Virus record (IMG/VR): IMGVR_UViG_3300006802_000381
Span: 1 to 29,135 of that record
Length of the DNA stretch: 29,135 nt
From: a virus
Strand: one strand, 5' to 3'
This document shows positions 8,172-14,323 of this stretch, piece by piece (position 1 is the stretch's first letter; every line of letters starts with the position of its first letter). The notes under the pieces were generated by a model. It saw nothing but the letters and a program-made list of their open reading frames with translations, had not been told where the DNA came from and searched no databases. The position numbers were made by a program, and so were the translations under genes.

Positions 8172-8357
8172 ATGAAGAAAGTGTGTATGACAGAAGATCA
8201 GTTTCTTGCGATCTACGCAACCTTTGCAGAATCGTACAACCCCGATTCTGTTGACATTTTTGACGCAGATCAAGAAGAGCAACTTAGGTTGCTACAGATA
8301 GAAACAGAAGCGTGGTCTACTATCAGAGATATTTACGAACAGTATTACAACGAGTAG
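8172..8357 (+). CDS. small acidic plus-strand protein, unknown
   Basis: A 61-residue acidic protein, opening MKKVCMTEDQFLAIYATF, probably all helical, rich in Glu, Asp and aromatic residues and ending YEQYYNE. It is the only plus-strand gene in a long minus-strand stretch and has its own promoter with a -10 box 6 nt before ATG. Its end overlaps the end of the convergent 8345-9205 gene by 13 nt. An independently promoted small gene inserted among late genes is the usual picture of a moron expressed at a different time. The product is not recognised; small acidic proteins of this kind are sometimes DNA mimics or inhibitors, but nothing here proves that. Confidence 0.6.
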   Translation: MKKVCMTEDQFLAIYATFAESYNPDSVDIFDADQEEQLRLLQIETEAWSTIRDIYEQYYNE

Positions 8358-9205
8358 TACTGGTCGTAACTACCAGTGTCACGTAGGTACTGGTCGAAGT
8401 CAGAACCAGATCGCCTGTCTCCCTTTAAGCGCTTCCAAGGAACCCAAACCGCCGCCTGTAGGTCAGATGGGTTTCGTAGATCGAACTGCTCTCCCAGCAT
8501 AACATGGGCTGCTTTATATACGTCCGCCATTCTGTTGTAGCGCCGCTCGTCGCTAAGACCCCTGTTGTCTCCAGAAATGATCAAACCAGTTGCGGCGTCG
8601 TGAGCGTGCCTGTCGACTGTCAGGTAGTCTTTACTTCCGAATGGGTCTTTGATGTTTTGATAAAAATGGAAAGTCTTTAGACGAGGTCTACCTTCTTTAA
8701 CGATACCTTCTGAGGGGGCTACTTCCCCCCTACTTACTGGTAGAGACTTGTCTAACTGACTCTGAGACCCTTGGTACTGTAGCCCGTACTCTGCTGGTAG
8801 TTCTCCTCGCAACGCTACCGAGTGACCTGCCATAAGGTTTCTTCCCCACTCGTTTTGTGGGCTGTGGATGGCCAACATTGAAGCGCCCGTATCGATGGCT
8901 TCCGCATCAGTAACCCTAGTCCCTTGACGCATAGCGTTCAAATGACCAATGCGGCGAGCGTGGTCCTGAGCGTCGGGGTACCAACGACGACCGGCCTCAA
9001 TCTCAGCATCTGTTGCCGAGTTTAGGACGTGCCCAATGTTACCCACCATTGCACTGAACTGTCGGGTGTGTAGACCCTTAACAGAGGAAGGTAGGTTGCT
9101 AGACCGGTTTCCACGAAGATCAAACAACTGCCCCGATGAGCCCGATATTGTAGGGTCGTATCCGGGAACGCGCGTAAACCCCTCTAAGGGAGCACTATCA
9201 GCCAT
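8345..9205 (-). CDS. conserved phage protein (DUF7178-like), function unknown
   Basis: A 286-residue soluble protein. Conserved-looking blocks are SPQNEWGRN (about 115-123), KTFHFYQNIKDP (177-188), LTVDRHAHDAA (195-205) and a C-terminal helix-rich part with SDLQAAVWVPW (247-257). This order (SPxxxWxxN, then FYxNIxDP, xVDxHA, then LQAxxW) recalls a family found in many actinobacterial phages; I believe it is DUF7178, but this cannot be verified here. It contains MLGEQFD at 236-242, like the QF peptide of the accessory block, though mid-protein and possibly coincidental. It lies between terminase and exonuclease. Confidence 0.65.
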   Translation of the reverse strand: MADSAPLEGFTRVPGYDPTISGSSGQLFDLRGNRSSNLPSSVKGLHTRQFSAMVGNIGHVLNSATDAEIEAGRRWYPDAQDHARRIGHLNAMRQGTRVTDAEAIDTGASMLAIHSPQNEWGRNLMAGHSVALRGELPAEYGLQYQGSQSQLDKSLPVSRGEVAPSEGIVKEGRPRLKTFHFYQNIKDPFGSKDYLTVDRHAHDAATGLIISGDNRGLSDERRYNRMADVYKAAHVMLGEQFDLRNPSDLQAAVWVPWKRLKGDRRSGSDFDQYLRDTGSYDQYYSL

Positions 9206-9243
9206 AATTAACCTCCACGCCTACGCCATGACAGGCGTGCAAA

Positions 9244-9657
9244 TCAACCGTTGACGCGTGTTGGGTTAGGACGGTTCATGTGGTAACCGCTGTTTCCTAC
9301 CACTTCAAAGGTAGGCATACCGTCACCGGCGACAGCACCAGAAACAAAGTCAGATAGAACCTCTGGTGCCTCAATCCAAGAAGCAGAACCGACGTGAGCG
9401 CGCTCGCGCATAGTCTGCTCTGCGTACTTGTAGAACATCTCTGGGTTGTTCTGGTTCATACGCATTGGTGACGGAGCGGTGTCTGCATAAGCACCCTGCC
9501 CGAAGTCCATTGCGACGTCTTGTTCCTGACCAATACCCTCTTGGAAGTAGAGGGGTCCGCGGTTTCCCGGAATACTAGGAGCAAGCGTACGCTCAAAGAC
9601 GTTACGCATTGCTTCTGGGTACGGGTTAGGCGGTGCAATAGTCGGGTTCATGTCCAT
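9244..9657 (-). CDS. hypothetical Pro/Met-rich phage protein
   Basis: A 137-residue protein. ATG at 9657 (MDMNPTIAPPNPYPEAM) is preferred over a longer frame because GGAGG lies nine bases upstream of it. The protein is rich in Pro, Met, Asn and Gly and has no obvious domain. The middle contains helix-like MFYKYAEQTMRERAHVG. It lies 75 nt downstream of the terminase gene and 38 nt before the DUF7178-like gene. Low complexity and neighbours suggest a virion or packaging accessory protein; no function is recognised. Confidence 0.6.
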   Translation of the reverse strand: MDMNPTIAPPNPYPEAMRNVFERTLAPSIPGNRGPLYFQEGIGQEQDVAMDFGQGAYADTAPSPMRMNQNNPEMFYKYAEQTMRERAHVGSASWIEAPEVLSDFVSGAVAGDGMPTFEVVGNSGYHMNRPNPTRVNG

Positions 9658-9732
9658 AATCGAAATCCTCCGTGATTGATCGGATGAACATATAGTAGCA
9701 CCCCTAAACACTTAGTATCGTAAATATTCGAT

Positions 9733-11304
9733 TTATCCGAAAAACGGGTTATCGTACACAGATACCTCAGGCATGGTATCTAAGACAGTCAAAGAGCACG
9801 CAATAGCCAGAGAGTCAGGGTAATCGTCAAACGCTCCGCGCTCATCTGGGGCGGCTGCCAGCATATAGGGACCTCGGTTCACCTTTTCTAATTCAGACAT
9901 TTGCTGGTTAAACTTACGCCAACGCTTTGTCCTTCTAGCCTTACTGTGTCCGGGTACGATTAACTGATCACGCTGAATCAATTGTGTGAGATGCGTCCAC
10001 CTCTCGTTTTGAGTCTTGGCATCTGACGATACCGCTACTACCTCTATCTGTGGTAATAGTATCTGTAGGCGTTCAGCGACGGCACCACCAACACCTTGGG
10101 CATCGACCCCAATCCTGTATACGTCGTAGTTTCTAAGAAAGTCAATGATCTCAAAGTACTGGGACTCCCATTCAACGTTGTTAATCTCATGCCAGTTAAG
10201 AACTCTATGTTCATAGAAGCCAAATGGGTCTGGGTGGTCCCAGTCAACCCAGACAGGTGTAATGACGGTACTGTCGTTTGTACGAGCAACGTCAATACCT
10301 ACAACAATAGGTGTCTTCCACCACTGTTGAACTAGCGGCATACTAGGGTCGTACAGGTTGTCGAGTCGGTCCTCCGATACGAACATACCCTTCTCAAGCA
10401 TCCACCTGTTGCAGTACGACATCTGGAACTCGTCGGAATCCTCACCAATCCTCAACTTCTCCTTAGCGATGAACGACGCGTAGTTAGAGTTGTACTTAGC
10501 GGCTGTGCGCCAGTCGTACTCATGGTGGTGTACTTTGTGAGTGCGGCTGTTGATGTCACGTCGCTTGTTGTACTGAATGGCGTTGTAGAAATACGACTTG
10601 TACCGTTGAGCAGTTCCACCTAGAACAATGCTTCCGTTGTTCCACGCAAGCATAGGCTTAATCGACTTGGCGATCATCGTCTCGTCGGCTTCCTGAGCCT
10701 CGTCAATGAAGGCAAAGTGGTAGGTCTTCGACTCAATTTTGGCCTTGGGGTTACAGGTCTGCATACGGCAGTGGGAGCCAGACTTCTTTAGGGTAATGAT
10801 CTTACCCTTGCCTCGGGAACCTCCAGCAGTCGCTTTGTCGTCGATCTCTGGGTCCAATAAGAACTCCATAGCGTGGTCGCTGGTCAACTTACTGACTACA
10901 CGTCCAAACACGGTGTCTGCCTGATCCTCGGTCGGGGCGAATACGCCAACCCAGAATCCTTTCTCAAACTTACCCAACCAAGTTGGGTATACCTTAGAAA
11001 GCCTTGGAAGAATTACCATTAACCCAGCAATGATGTTAGAAATAACCTCTGACTTACCGCTCTGGCGTGTAGCGATCAGCGTCTTCTCCTCACCGTCCCC
11101 TAGAACGATAGATTCGACAATACTCTGGGCGATAGGCAACTGGTAAGGGAACAACTCTGTGTCACAAAAAGCCTGAATAAATACGAGTAGTTTATTTACG
11201 AGATCTTCTACGAACTCAGCAGAAGTCTCGTCGAGTTCACTGTCTTCTTCTACGAGGGCGTCCTCGTACTCAGCGTACTCCTCGTACTCAGTATCTACTG
11301 ACAC
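9733..11304 (-). CDS. terL: terminase large subunit
   Basis: The packaging motor: an ATPase that pumps DNA through the portal and a nuclease that cuts the concatemer. With the GTG at 11304 the protein has 523 residues. The ATPase has Walker A ATRQSGKS (78-85), Walker B FIDEAQ (199-204) and coupling motif GGTAQR (229-234). The RNase H-fold nuclease has the acidic triad at D338 (VGIDVA), D401 (IGVDAQG) and D493/D494/D497 (FDDYPDSLA). All key residues are present, so it is probably active. GGAGG lies 10 nt before this GTG, and the upstream gene's TAG overlaps it by one base. A longer frame exists upstream but lies within the preceding gene. No clear small terminase was recognised. Confidence 0.95.
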   Translation of the reverse strand: MSVDTEYEEYAEYEDALVEEDSELDETSAEFVEDLVNKLLVFIQAFCDTELFPYQLPIAQSIVESIVLGDGEEKTLIATRQSGKSEVISNIIAGLMVILPRLSKVYPTWLGKFEKGFWVGVFAPTEDQADTVFGRVVSKLTSDHAMEFLLDPEIDDKATAGGSRGKGKIITLKKSGSHCRMQTCNPKAKIESKTYHFAFIDEAQEADETMIAKSIKPMLAWNNGSIVLGGTAQRYKSYFYNAIQYNKRRDINSRTHKVHHHEYDWRTAAKYNSNYASFIAKEKLRIGEDSDEFQMSYCNRWMLEKGMFVSEDRLDNLYDPSMPLVQQWWKTPIVVGIDVARTNDSTVITPVWVDWDHPDPFGFYEHRVLNWHEINNVEWESQYFEIIDFLRNYDVYRIGVDAQGVGGAVAERLQILLPQIEVVAVSSDAKTQNERWTHLTQLIQRDQLIVPGHSKARRTKRWRKFNQQMSELEKVNRGPYMLAAAPDERGAFDDYPDSLAIACSLTVLDTMPEVSVYDNPFFG

Positions 11305-11528
11305 TAGAGACGGTCCTCCACTGACGACCACAGAGCAGACAGAGCGTCTACACACATAGCAACGTCTTTCGGACTACCGTCGCTGAATCTCCAGTCATCT
11401 AGAGTGCGGTGGAGTGTCATAACGACATTATCCAACTGATGAGGGGCATCGTGCATAGAGATACTGTTGGCCCTTCGGTAGTAGGCGTAGTCAATCTTCC
11501 TAGAAAAGTAATCGGGCTCTGATTTCAT
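11304..11528 (-). CDS. hypothetical protein upstream of terL
   Basis: A 74-residue protein (MKSEPDYFSRKIDYAYYRR...). The ATG at 11528 overlaps the upstream stop as ATGA, and its own stop TAG shares a base with the terminase GTG, so all three are translationally linked. It is helical in appearance with two halves, a basic aromatic first part and an amphipathic second part ending WSSVEDRL. Position directly before terL would fit a small terminase or a packaging helper, but no helix-turn-helix was seen, so it is left unnamed. Confidence 0.6.
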   Translation of the reverse strand: MKSEPDYFSRKIDYAYYRRANSISMHDAPHQLDNVVMTLHRTLDDWRFSDGSPKDVAMCVDALSALWSSVEDRL

Positions 11529-11854
11529 TTGATAACCCACTTACGTAAATCCTGAGGTGTCTCTTCCAATTCTCTTCCTCCTAGTTGATCGAGTAGGGAT
11601 GAACCCTTACCCTTTAGTATGCCAAATTGAAAACTGTAGGAACCAAACCTTGCCTGTAACCCAGACCCCTGCCACCATGGCTCTGCTGTCTGACGCATAC
11701 TGGCTTTGGTTATCGTCCTGTCTTTTTTGTTAGCATTATTCTTCGTTATCCAGTATATACGCAGAGTCTGGATGTATTGCAACCTGTTCATGGTGTCTCT
11801 GAAAAGAAAATACAACAATACCGCTACGACAGCGGCAACTACTAAATACAACAA
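11525..11854 (-). CDS. single-span membrane protein, unknown
   Basis: A 109-residue protein starting at TTG (11854), supported by AGGAGG six bases upstream. Residues 2-18 (LYLVVAAVVAVLLYFLF) form a clear transmembrane helix at the N-terminus, followed by a basic, Asn/Lys-rich segment and a soluble C-terminal part with LQARFGSYSFQFG. The topology is probably N-out with a cytoplasmic tail. It is in a run with a holin-like gene (12303-12497), so membrane activity during lysis or DNA entry is possible, but no family was recognised. Confidence 0.6.
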   Translation of the reverse strand: MLYLVVAAVVAVLLYFLFRDTMNRLQYIQTLRIYWITKNNANKKDRTITKASMRQTAEPWWQGSGLQARFGSYSFQFGILKGKGSSLLDQLGGRELEETPQDLRKWVIK

Positions 11855-11864
11855 TTATATCCTC

Positions 11865-12296
11865 CTAGTTAAAATACCTTGATTCTTCCCACGCTGTGGG
11901 CGGACCGTGATCGTACAACGGAGACCCTCCGGGCGGTGTGAACCCCAAGTTAATAAATCTACCCTTAGAAGCGTACTCCTGAAAGTCTTCCCACACACCG
12001 GGTGGTACGTTCCGGTAGACCCAATCTTTACCGCGTCTTCCATTTTTGACCCACTTAACACAGACCGCTCTGTCTGCGTAGTGGTAATACATATCGGTCA
12101 TCCGGCTGGATTGCGGGGTTGATATCCAGCCAGTATTGTTAAGTGCGTTAGACCCTCCTGAGATGGTCTCAGAGCGCTCTTCAGCAGACATCCCGGTCTC
12201 ACCGAGAATGTCGCTAAGAGAACGACCACGCTTGCGTCGTTCTTGCTTGCGGCGGTTATTGTCCCATGGAGTGTAGTCATCTCCGGTGTTACTCAT
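11865..12296 (-). CDS. KTSC-domain-like protein
   Basis: A 143-residue protein. The first 30 residues are strongly basic (NNRRKQERRKRGR). The C-terminal half, from about residue 75, reads VCVKWVKNG then WVYRNVPPGVWEDFQEYASKGRFIN. This fits the KTSC pattern: two short strands, an aromatic-VP-x-x-V turn, a helix, then SxGxYFN. KTSC domains occur alone in phages and fused to lysyl-tRNA synthetases or other enzymes, probably binding nucleic acid. ATG at 12296 sits after AGGTAGGT. The gene is between two membrane proteins, and the basic N-terminus would fit RNA or DNA contact. Confidence 0.6.
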   Translation of the reverse strand: MSNTGDDYTPWDNNRRKQERRKRGRSLSDILGETGMSAEERSETISGGSNALNNTGWISTPQSSRMTDMYYHYADRAVCVKWVKNGRRGKDWVYRNVPPGVWEDFQEYASKGRFINLGFTPPGGSPLYDHGPPTAWEESRYFN

Positions 12297-12302
12297 ACCT
12301 AC

Positions 12303-12497
12303 CTACTTATCGTCAAGGTGCCACTCAATATGGTGGTCAAGCCTCTCGTCTATCTTATCCACTTTTCCATCAATCCTATGGAGTAAGTCTGAGTTTCTTG
12401 CGTGGTCTCTGTTGTTTTCTCTTCGAGTGCGCTCAATTAGTAAAGCAATCAGACCACCGGGAGCAAGAATCGTAGCAAACACACCTAACCAGTTCAT
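12303..12497 (-). CDS. holin-like small membrane protein (DUF2746-like)
   Basis: A 64-residue protein with an N-terminal hydrophobic helix (MNWLGVFATILAPGGLIALL, residues 1-20), then a basic patch (ERTRRENNRDHAR) and a heptad-patterned C-terminus (LLHRIDGKVDKIDERLDHH) ending IEWHLDDK. This order matches the DUF2746 proteins of actinobacterial phages, often annotated as holins or second holins. It would sit in the inner membrane with the coiled tail in the cytoplasm. ATG at 12497 overlaps the upstream stop (ATGA). No endolysin was recognised nearby, so the lysis role rests on family resemblance only. Confidence 0.65.
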   Translation of the reverse strand: MNWLGVFATILAPGGLIALLIERTRRENNRDHARNSDLLHRIDGKVDKIDERLDHHIEWHLDDK

Positions 12498-12883
12498 GCC
12501 ACAACCTCCAGAGCCGTAGGAGACCCATCAGAATCCATCGGAGTAATGTTGTCGTAATTCTGCACTGTAAGTGTGCCCGACACAACTAACGTCTCAGCGA
12601 CAGGTGTGGAAACCAGTAAGGCAGCCCTGCTGACCGTAGCAACCATGTCCCACTTATATTCTCCCACCGTAAACCATTCTGTGTTATTTGCTGACAGCGA
12701 TAACAGCACGGCACCTTCTGCGGTGACTTCCGTGGGGATGACGTACTTCGTATCACCGACTAAAACGGAGGCAGCAACCTCTGTAGGGACGCGCTTACGG
12801 TGCGTACGACGGTCTTTTAGAACGATCAAACGTTCCCAGACCTCACCCCTGTCGATGGTGTAATCCATGTTGGCTCTGGGCAT
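12494..12883 (-). CDS. small beta-domain phage protein
   Basis: A 129-residue protein. ATG at 12883 (MPRANMDYTIDRGEVWERL) has TGGAG at good distance; a GTG at 12910 would add nine residues but would place the operator dyad (12904-12917) over the start. The sequence DRGEVWERLIVLKD, then AEGAVLLSLSANN and GEYKWDMVATVSRA, follows the strand pattern of the BppU-N-like domain seen also in the 2658-3014 product. A structural role, in head completion or tail, is inferred. It starts the minus-strand run that reaches the terminase, divergent from the plus-strand island at 12948. Confidence 0.6.
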   Translation of the reverse strand: MPRANMDYTIDRGEVWERLIVLKDRRTHRKRVPTEVAASVLVGDTKYVIPTEVTAEGAVLLSLSANNTEWFTVGEYKWDMVATVSRAALLVSTPVAETLVVSGTLTVQNYDNITPMDSDGSPTALEVVA

Positions 12884-12903
12884 AAATGACTCCAGTTGTG
12901 TGA

Positions 12904-12917
12904 GTGACACTAGTCAC
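12904..12917. promoter_or_regulatory. operator-like dyad GTGAC-ACTA-GTCAC
   Basis: A perfect 5-bp inverted repeat with a 4-base spacer, between the divergent 12883 and 12948 starts and overlapping the likely -35 region of the plus-strand gene. The same 14-base form occurs at 27062 and 27089, with a near copy at 27272-27285, which suggests a shared DNA-binding regulator. Confidence 0.55.
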
Positions 12918-12940
12918 TATGCTGACGTATCTGGTAGAGT
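12911..12940 (+). promoter_or_regulatory. candidate promoter of plus-strand island
   Basis: TAGAGT (12935-12940) lies 7 nt before the ATG at 12948, consistent with a leaderless start. A weak -35, TAGTCA (12911-12916), is 18 nt upstream inside the dyad. No ribosome site precedes the ATG. Confidence 0.4.
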
Positions 12941-12947
12941 TTATCCC

Positions 12948-13121
12948 ATGTCGTGTGCCTGTTCTCGGAATATCTGGGGTAGTGACGGTGAAAAACACTT
13001 GACAGGTGAGTGTAAACTGGAAATAGTAAGGGGTAAGGGGGACAGTACTACTGATACCCACCCTGTTACCTACGGAGCACGGCTTCGCCGTGCGACTCCG
13101 AGCGAAGCGAGGATAATATGA
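12948..13121 (+). CDS. small Cys-containing plus-strand protein
   Basis: A 57-residue ORF opening MSCACSRNIWGSDGEKHL, with Cys at 3 and 5 and another in TGECKLE, which could bind a metal. Its ATG is preceded by a leaderless-type -10 box and its stop overlaps the next ATG as ATGA. The last 15 codons run through a perfect DNA hairpin (13077-13093) and end in GARLRRATPSEARII, a translation of palindromic DNA rather than a typical protein end, so the functional protein may be only the first 40 residues, or the ORF may serve as a leader for the LysM-like gene. Confidence 0.45.
   Translation: MSCACSRNIWGSDGEKHLTGECKLEIVRGKGDSTTDTHPVTYGARLRRATPSEARII
13077..13093 (+). promoter_or_regulatory. hairpin before the LysM-like gene
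   Basis: GCACGGC-TTC-GCCGTGC is a perfect 7-bp stem, extended by CGGAG/CTCCG with a small bulge. Just after it, GAGCGAAGCGAGGA supplies the ribosome site (AGGA) for the ATG at 13118. It could couple or tune translation of the downstream gene; it is not followed by a T-run, so it is unlikely to be a terminator. Confidence 0.45.
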
Positions 13122-13456
13122 ACACAGTGGAAAAGACGAATACAGGCATTTACATCCTATCTGAAGGTGAAACACCAGCACAAGTATCGCTAGCAGTGTA
13201 TGGGGACACCTACAAGGTACCAATGCTGCTTAAGGAGAACCCTGATATCAAATGGGAGAAAAACGACCCAGTGGTTATTCCTAATAAGAAAGGTAGATCA
13301 ACGGTAGTGGAGAAGGGTGAGACCACCGCTGTCTTACTATCTCGTATGTTCAGTGGTCAGCCAACGTACTTGTATATAGAGTTGTTTTTAAAATGGAACG
13401 CCGGGAACATAGCGGAAAACCTAGTTGGTCGGGAAATCTTCGTACCAGAACGCTAG
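13118..13456 (+). CDS. double LysM-like domain protein
   Basis: A 112-residue protein built of two LysM-type repeats. The first is YILSEGETPAQVSLAVYGD...VPMLLKENPDIKW...VVIPNK (about 12-67); the second is STVVEKGETTAVLLSRMF...YIELFLKWN...EIFVPER (about 70-112). LysM domains bind N-acetylglucosamine polymers such as peptidoglycan, and occur in tail proteins (gpX type) and cell-wall enzymes. There is no signal peptide. Being plus-strand under its own control, it may be expressed apart from late genes. Its TAG stop shares the bases CTAG with the stop of the convergent 13453-13737 gene. Confidence 0.7.
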   Translation: MNTVEKTNTGIYILSEGETPAQVSLAVYGDTYKVPMLLKENPDIKWEKNDPVVIPNKKGRSTVVEKGETTAVLLSRMFSGQPTYLYIELFLKWNAGNIAENLVGREIFVPER

Positions 13457-13737
13457 ATCCGTTCGTCTACGTCGATTGTTCCTAAAATAGTTATATCAGA
13501 CACCATTTTCTCTGGGATATGGATAATTCCATCAATACTGCCGTGCCCTATGCTCTGGGCAACCGAAACGTGCCACTGTTTAGTGTAGTCAGGCAGGATG
13601 ACTCCTACAGTTGTCACGACGTATGGCTCAGGGTCGATGTCTTGTAGCGTAGTCCACGATCCCGGACTATCTGCGTGGGCGTCGTACCAAGTGACAACGC
13701 CTATCTGAGTTTTAGGTATCTCAGTTCTTTTTGCCAT
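13453..13737 (-). CDS. hypothetical conserved-looking phage protein
   Basis: A 94-residue protein starting MAKRTEIPKTQIGVVTWYD. The pattern of strands (PYVVTTVGVILPD, KQWHVSVAQSIG, IDGIIHIPEKMV) suggests a compact all-beta fold; TVGxILPD-type segments recur in actinophage proteins of unknown role. ATG at 13737 has no Shine-Dalgarno, but TAAGAT lies exactly 6 nt upstream, so a leaderless message is likely. It is 29 nt after WhiB on the same strand, with a dyad between. Function is not known. Confidence 0.55.
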   Translation of the reverse strand: MAKRTEIPKTQIGVVTWYDAHADSPGSWTTLQDIDPEPYVVTTVGVILPDYTKQWHVSVAQSIGHGSIDGIIHIPEKMVSDITILGTIDVDERI

Positions 13738-13743
13738 AACGAC

Positions 13744-13761
13744 ATCTTAGTCGCTACTAAG
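13744..13761 (-). promoter_or_regulatory. -10 box with overlapping 16-bp dyad
   Basis: TAAGAT (13749-13744 on the minus strand) ends 6 nt before ATG 13737. It overlaps CTTAGT-AGCG-ACTAAG (13746-13761), a 6-bp inverted repeat, well placed for a repressor to cover the promoter. No good -35 was found. Confidence 0.4.
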
Positions 13762-13766
13762 CGAGT

Positions 13767-14048
13767 CTATTGCTTGTTATGGTTGCTTCTAAGTCCTCTA
13801 GACTTCTGGCGCTGTAGGGTAGAGAATCCTCCCCAAACACCTGATTGTTCCATGAGTCCGTAGTTGTAGCACTGCTCCGAGACCGTGCATGTGGAGCAGA
13901 CGCTCTTAGCAAGGCGCATTGTAGCGACATCTCCTCGCTCGGGAAAGAATATGGAAGGGTCCATACCTTTACAGGCCGCTTTGTTAATCCATTCACGCTC
14001 TTTATAATCAGATAGGAATGACTTGATGTCTAATAAATCGTCGCTCAC
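13767..14048 (-). CDS. whiB: WhiB-family iron-sulfur transcription regulator
   Basis: A 93-residue WhiB-like protein. Four cysteines, C26, C51, C54 and C60 (AACKG, then CSTC and EQC), would hold a 4Fe-4S cluster, and GVWGG (70-74) is the conserved turn that contacts the sigma-70 family region 4. A basic tail (QKSRGLRSNHNKQ) probably contacts DNA. Phage WhiBs from actinophages can repress the host's WhiB genes and affect superinfection or septation. The GTG start at 14048 follows a full promoter with the -10 box 6 nt away and no ribosome site, so the mRNA is likely leaderless. WhiB proteins are nearly confined to Actinobacteria and their phages, the best host clue here. Confidence 0.92.
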   Translation of the reverse strand: MSDDLLDIKSFLSDYKEREWINKAACKGMDPSIFFPERGDVATMRLAKSVCSTCTVSEQCYNYGLMEQSGVWGGFSTLQRQKSRGLRSNHNKQ

Positions 14049-14054
14049 TTAACC

Positions 14055-14083
14055 AGTTTACTAGTTTAAGTGGTGCTTGTCAA
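14055..14083 (-). promoter_or_regulatory. whiB promoter, near-consensus and leaderless
   Basis: On the minus strand TTGACA (14083-14078), 17-base spacer, TAAACT (14060-14055), then 6 nt to GTG 14048. It overlaps the stop codon of the upstream gene. This is the best sigma-70-type promoter in the window. Confidence 0.75.
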
Positions 14084-14286
14084 GTGCGAGGTGACGTAGG
14101 GTACTCGTTCTCTTGGCGTCGAATATAAGTCTGTGCAAGACTTGTTCCGTAGTTATTACGGCTAAATAACGCCTCACGTGAAACAGGTACACCAGTGCCG
14201 ATAGAGTGTTTTTGGTCTCGACCGTGTTTAGAGGCGGTGCGCCCCCCGTATCCGATGTAATCTAGAAATCGGTTGTGTTTAATCAT
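14080..14286 (-). CDS. small basic hypothetical protein
   Basis: A 68-residue protein (MIKHNRFLDYIGYGGRTASKHGRDQ...) rich in Arg, Lys, His, Tyr and Gly, with no hydrophobic segment. ATG at 14286 follows AAGGAG with six bases between, a good site. The end (QTYIRRQENEYPTSPRT) overlaps the whiB promoter. The basic composition would fit a nucleic-acid binder. No family was recognised. Confidence 0.55.
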   Translation of the reverse strand: MIKHNRFLDYIGYGGRTASKHGRDQKHSIGTGVPVSREALFSRNNYGTSLAQTYIRRQENEYPTSPRT

Positions 14287-14323
14287 GATGATCTCCTTAG
14301 TGTGTATAGTATCACACCTACTG

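Noticed and set aside
11305-11355. Longer N-terminus for the terminase
   Set aside because: It lies wholly in the preceding gene, while the GTG at 11304 has GGAGG and a one-base overlap with the upstream stop.
11304-11528. Small terminase
   Set aside because: The position is right but no DNA-binding helix-turn-helix or coiled-coil plan of TerS can be seen.
12867-12947. Upstream extension of the plus-strand 12948 gene
   Set aside because: It would place the start within the opposite gene and the promoter and operator inside the coding region.
13118-13456. Endolysin call for the LysM-like gene
   Set aside because: Only LysM-like repeats are present. There is no catalytic domain, so it binds cell wall or tail parts at most.
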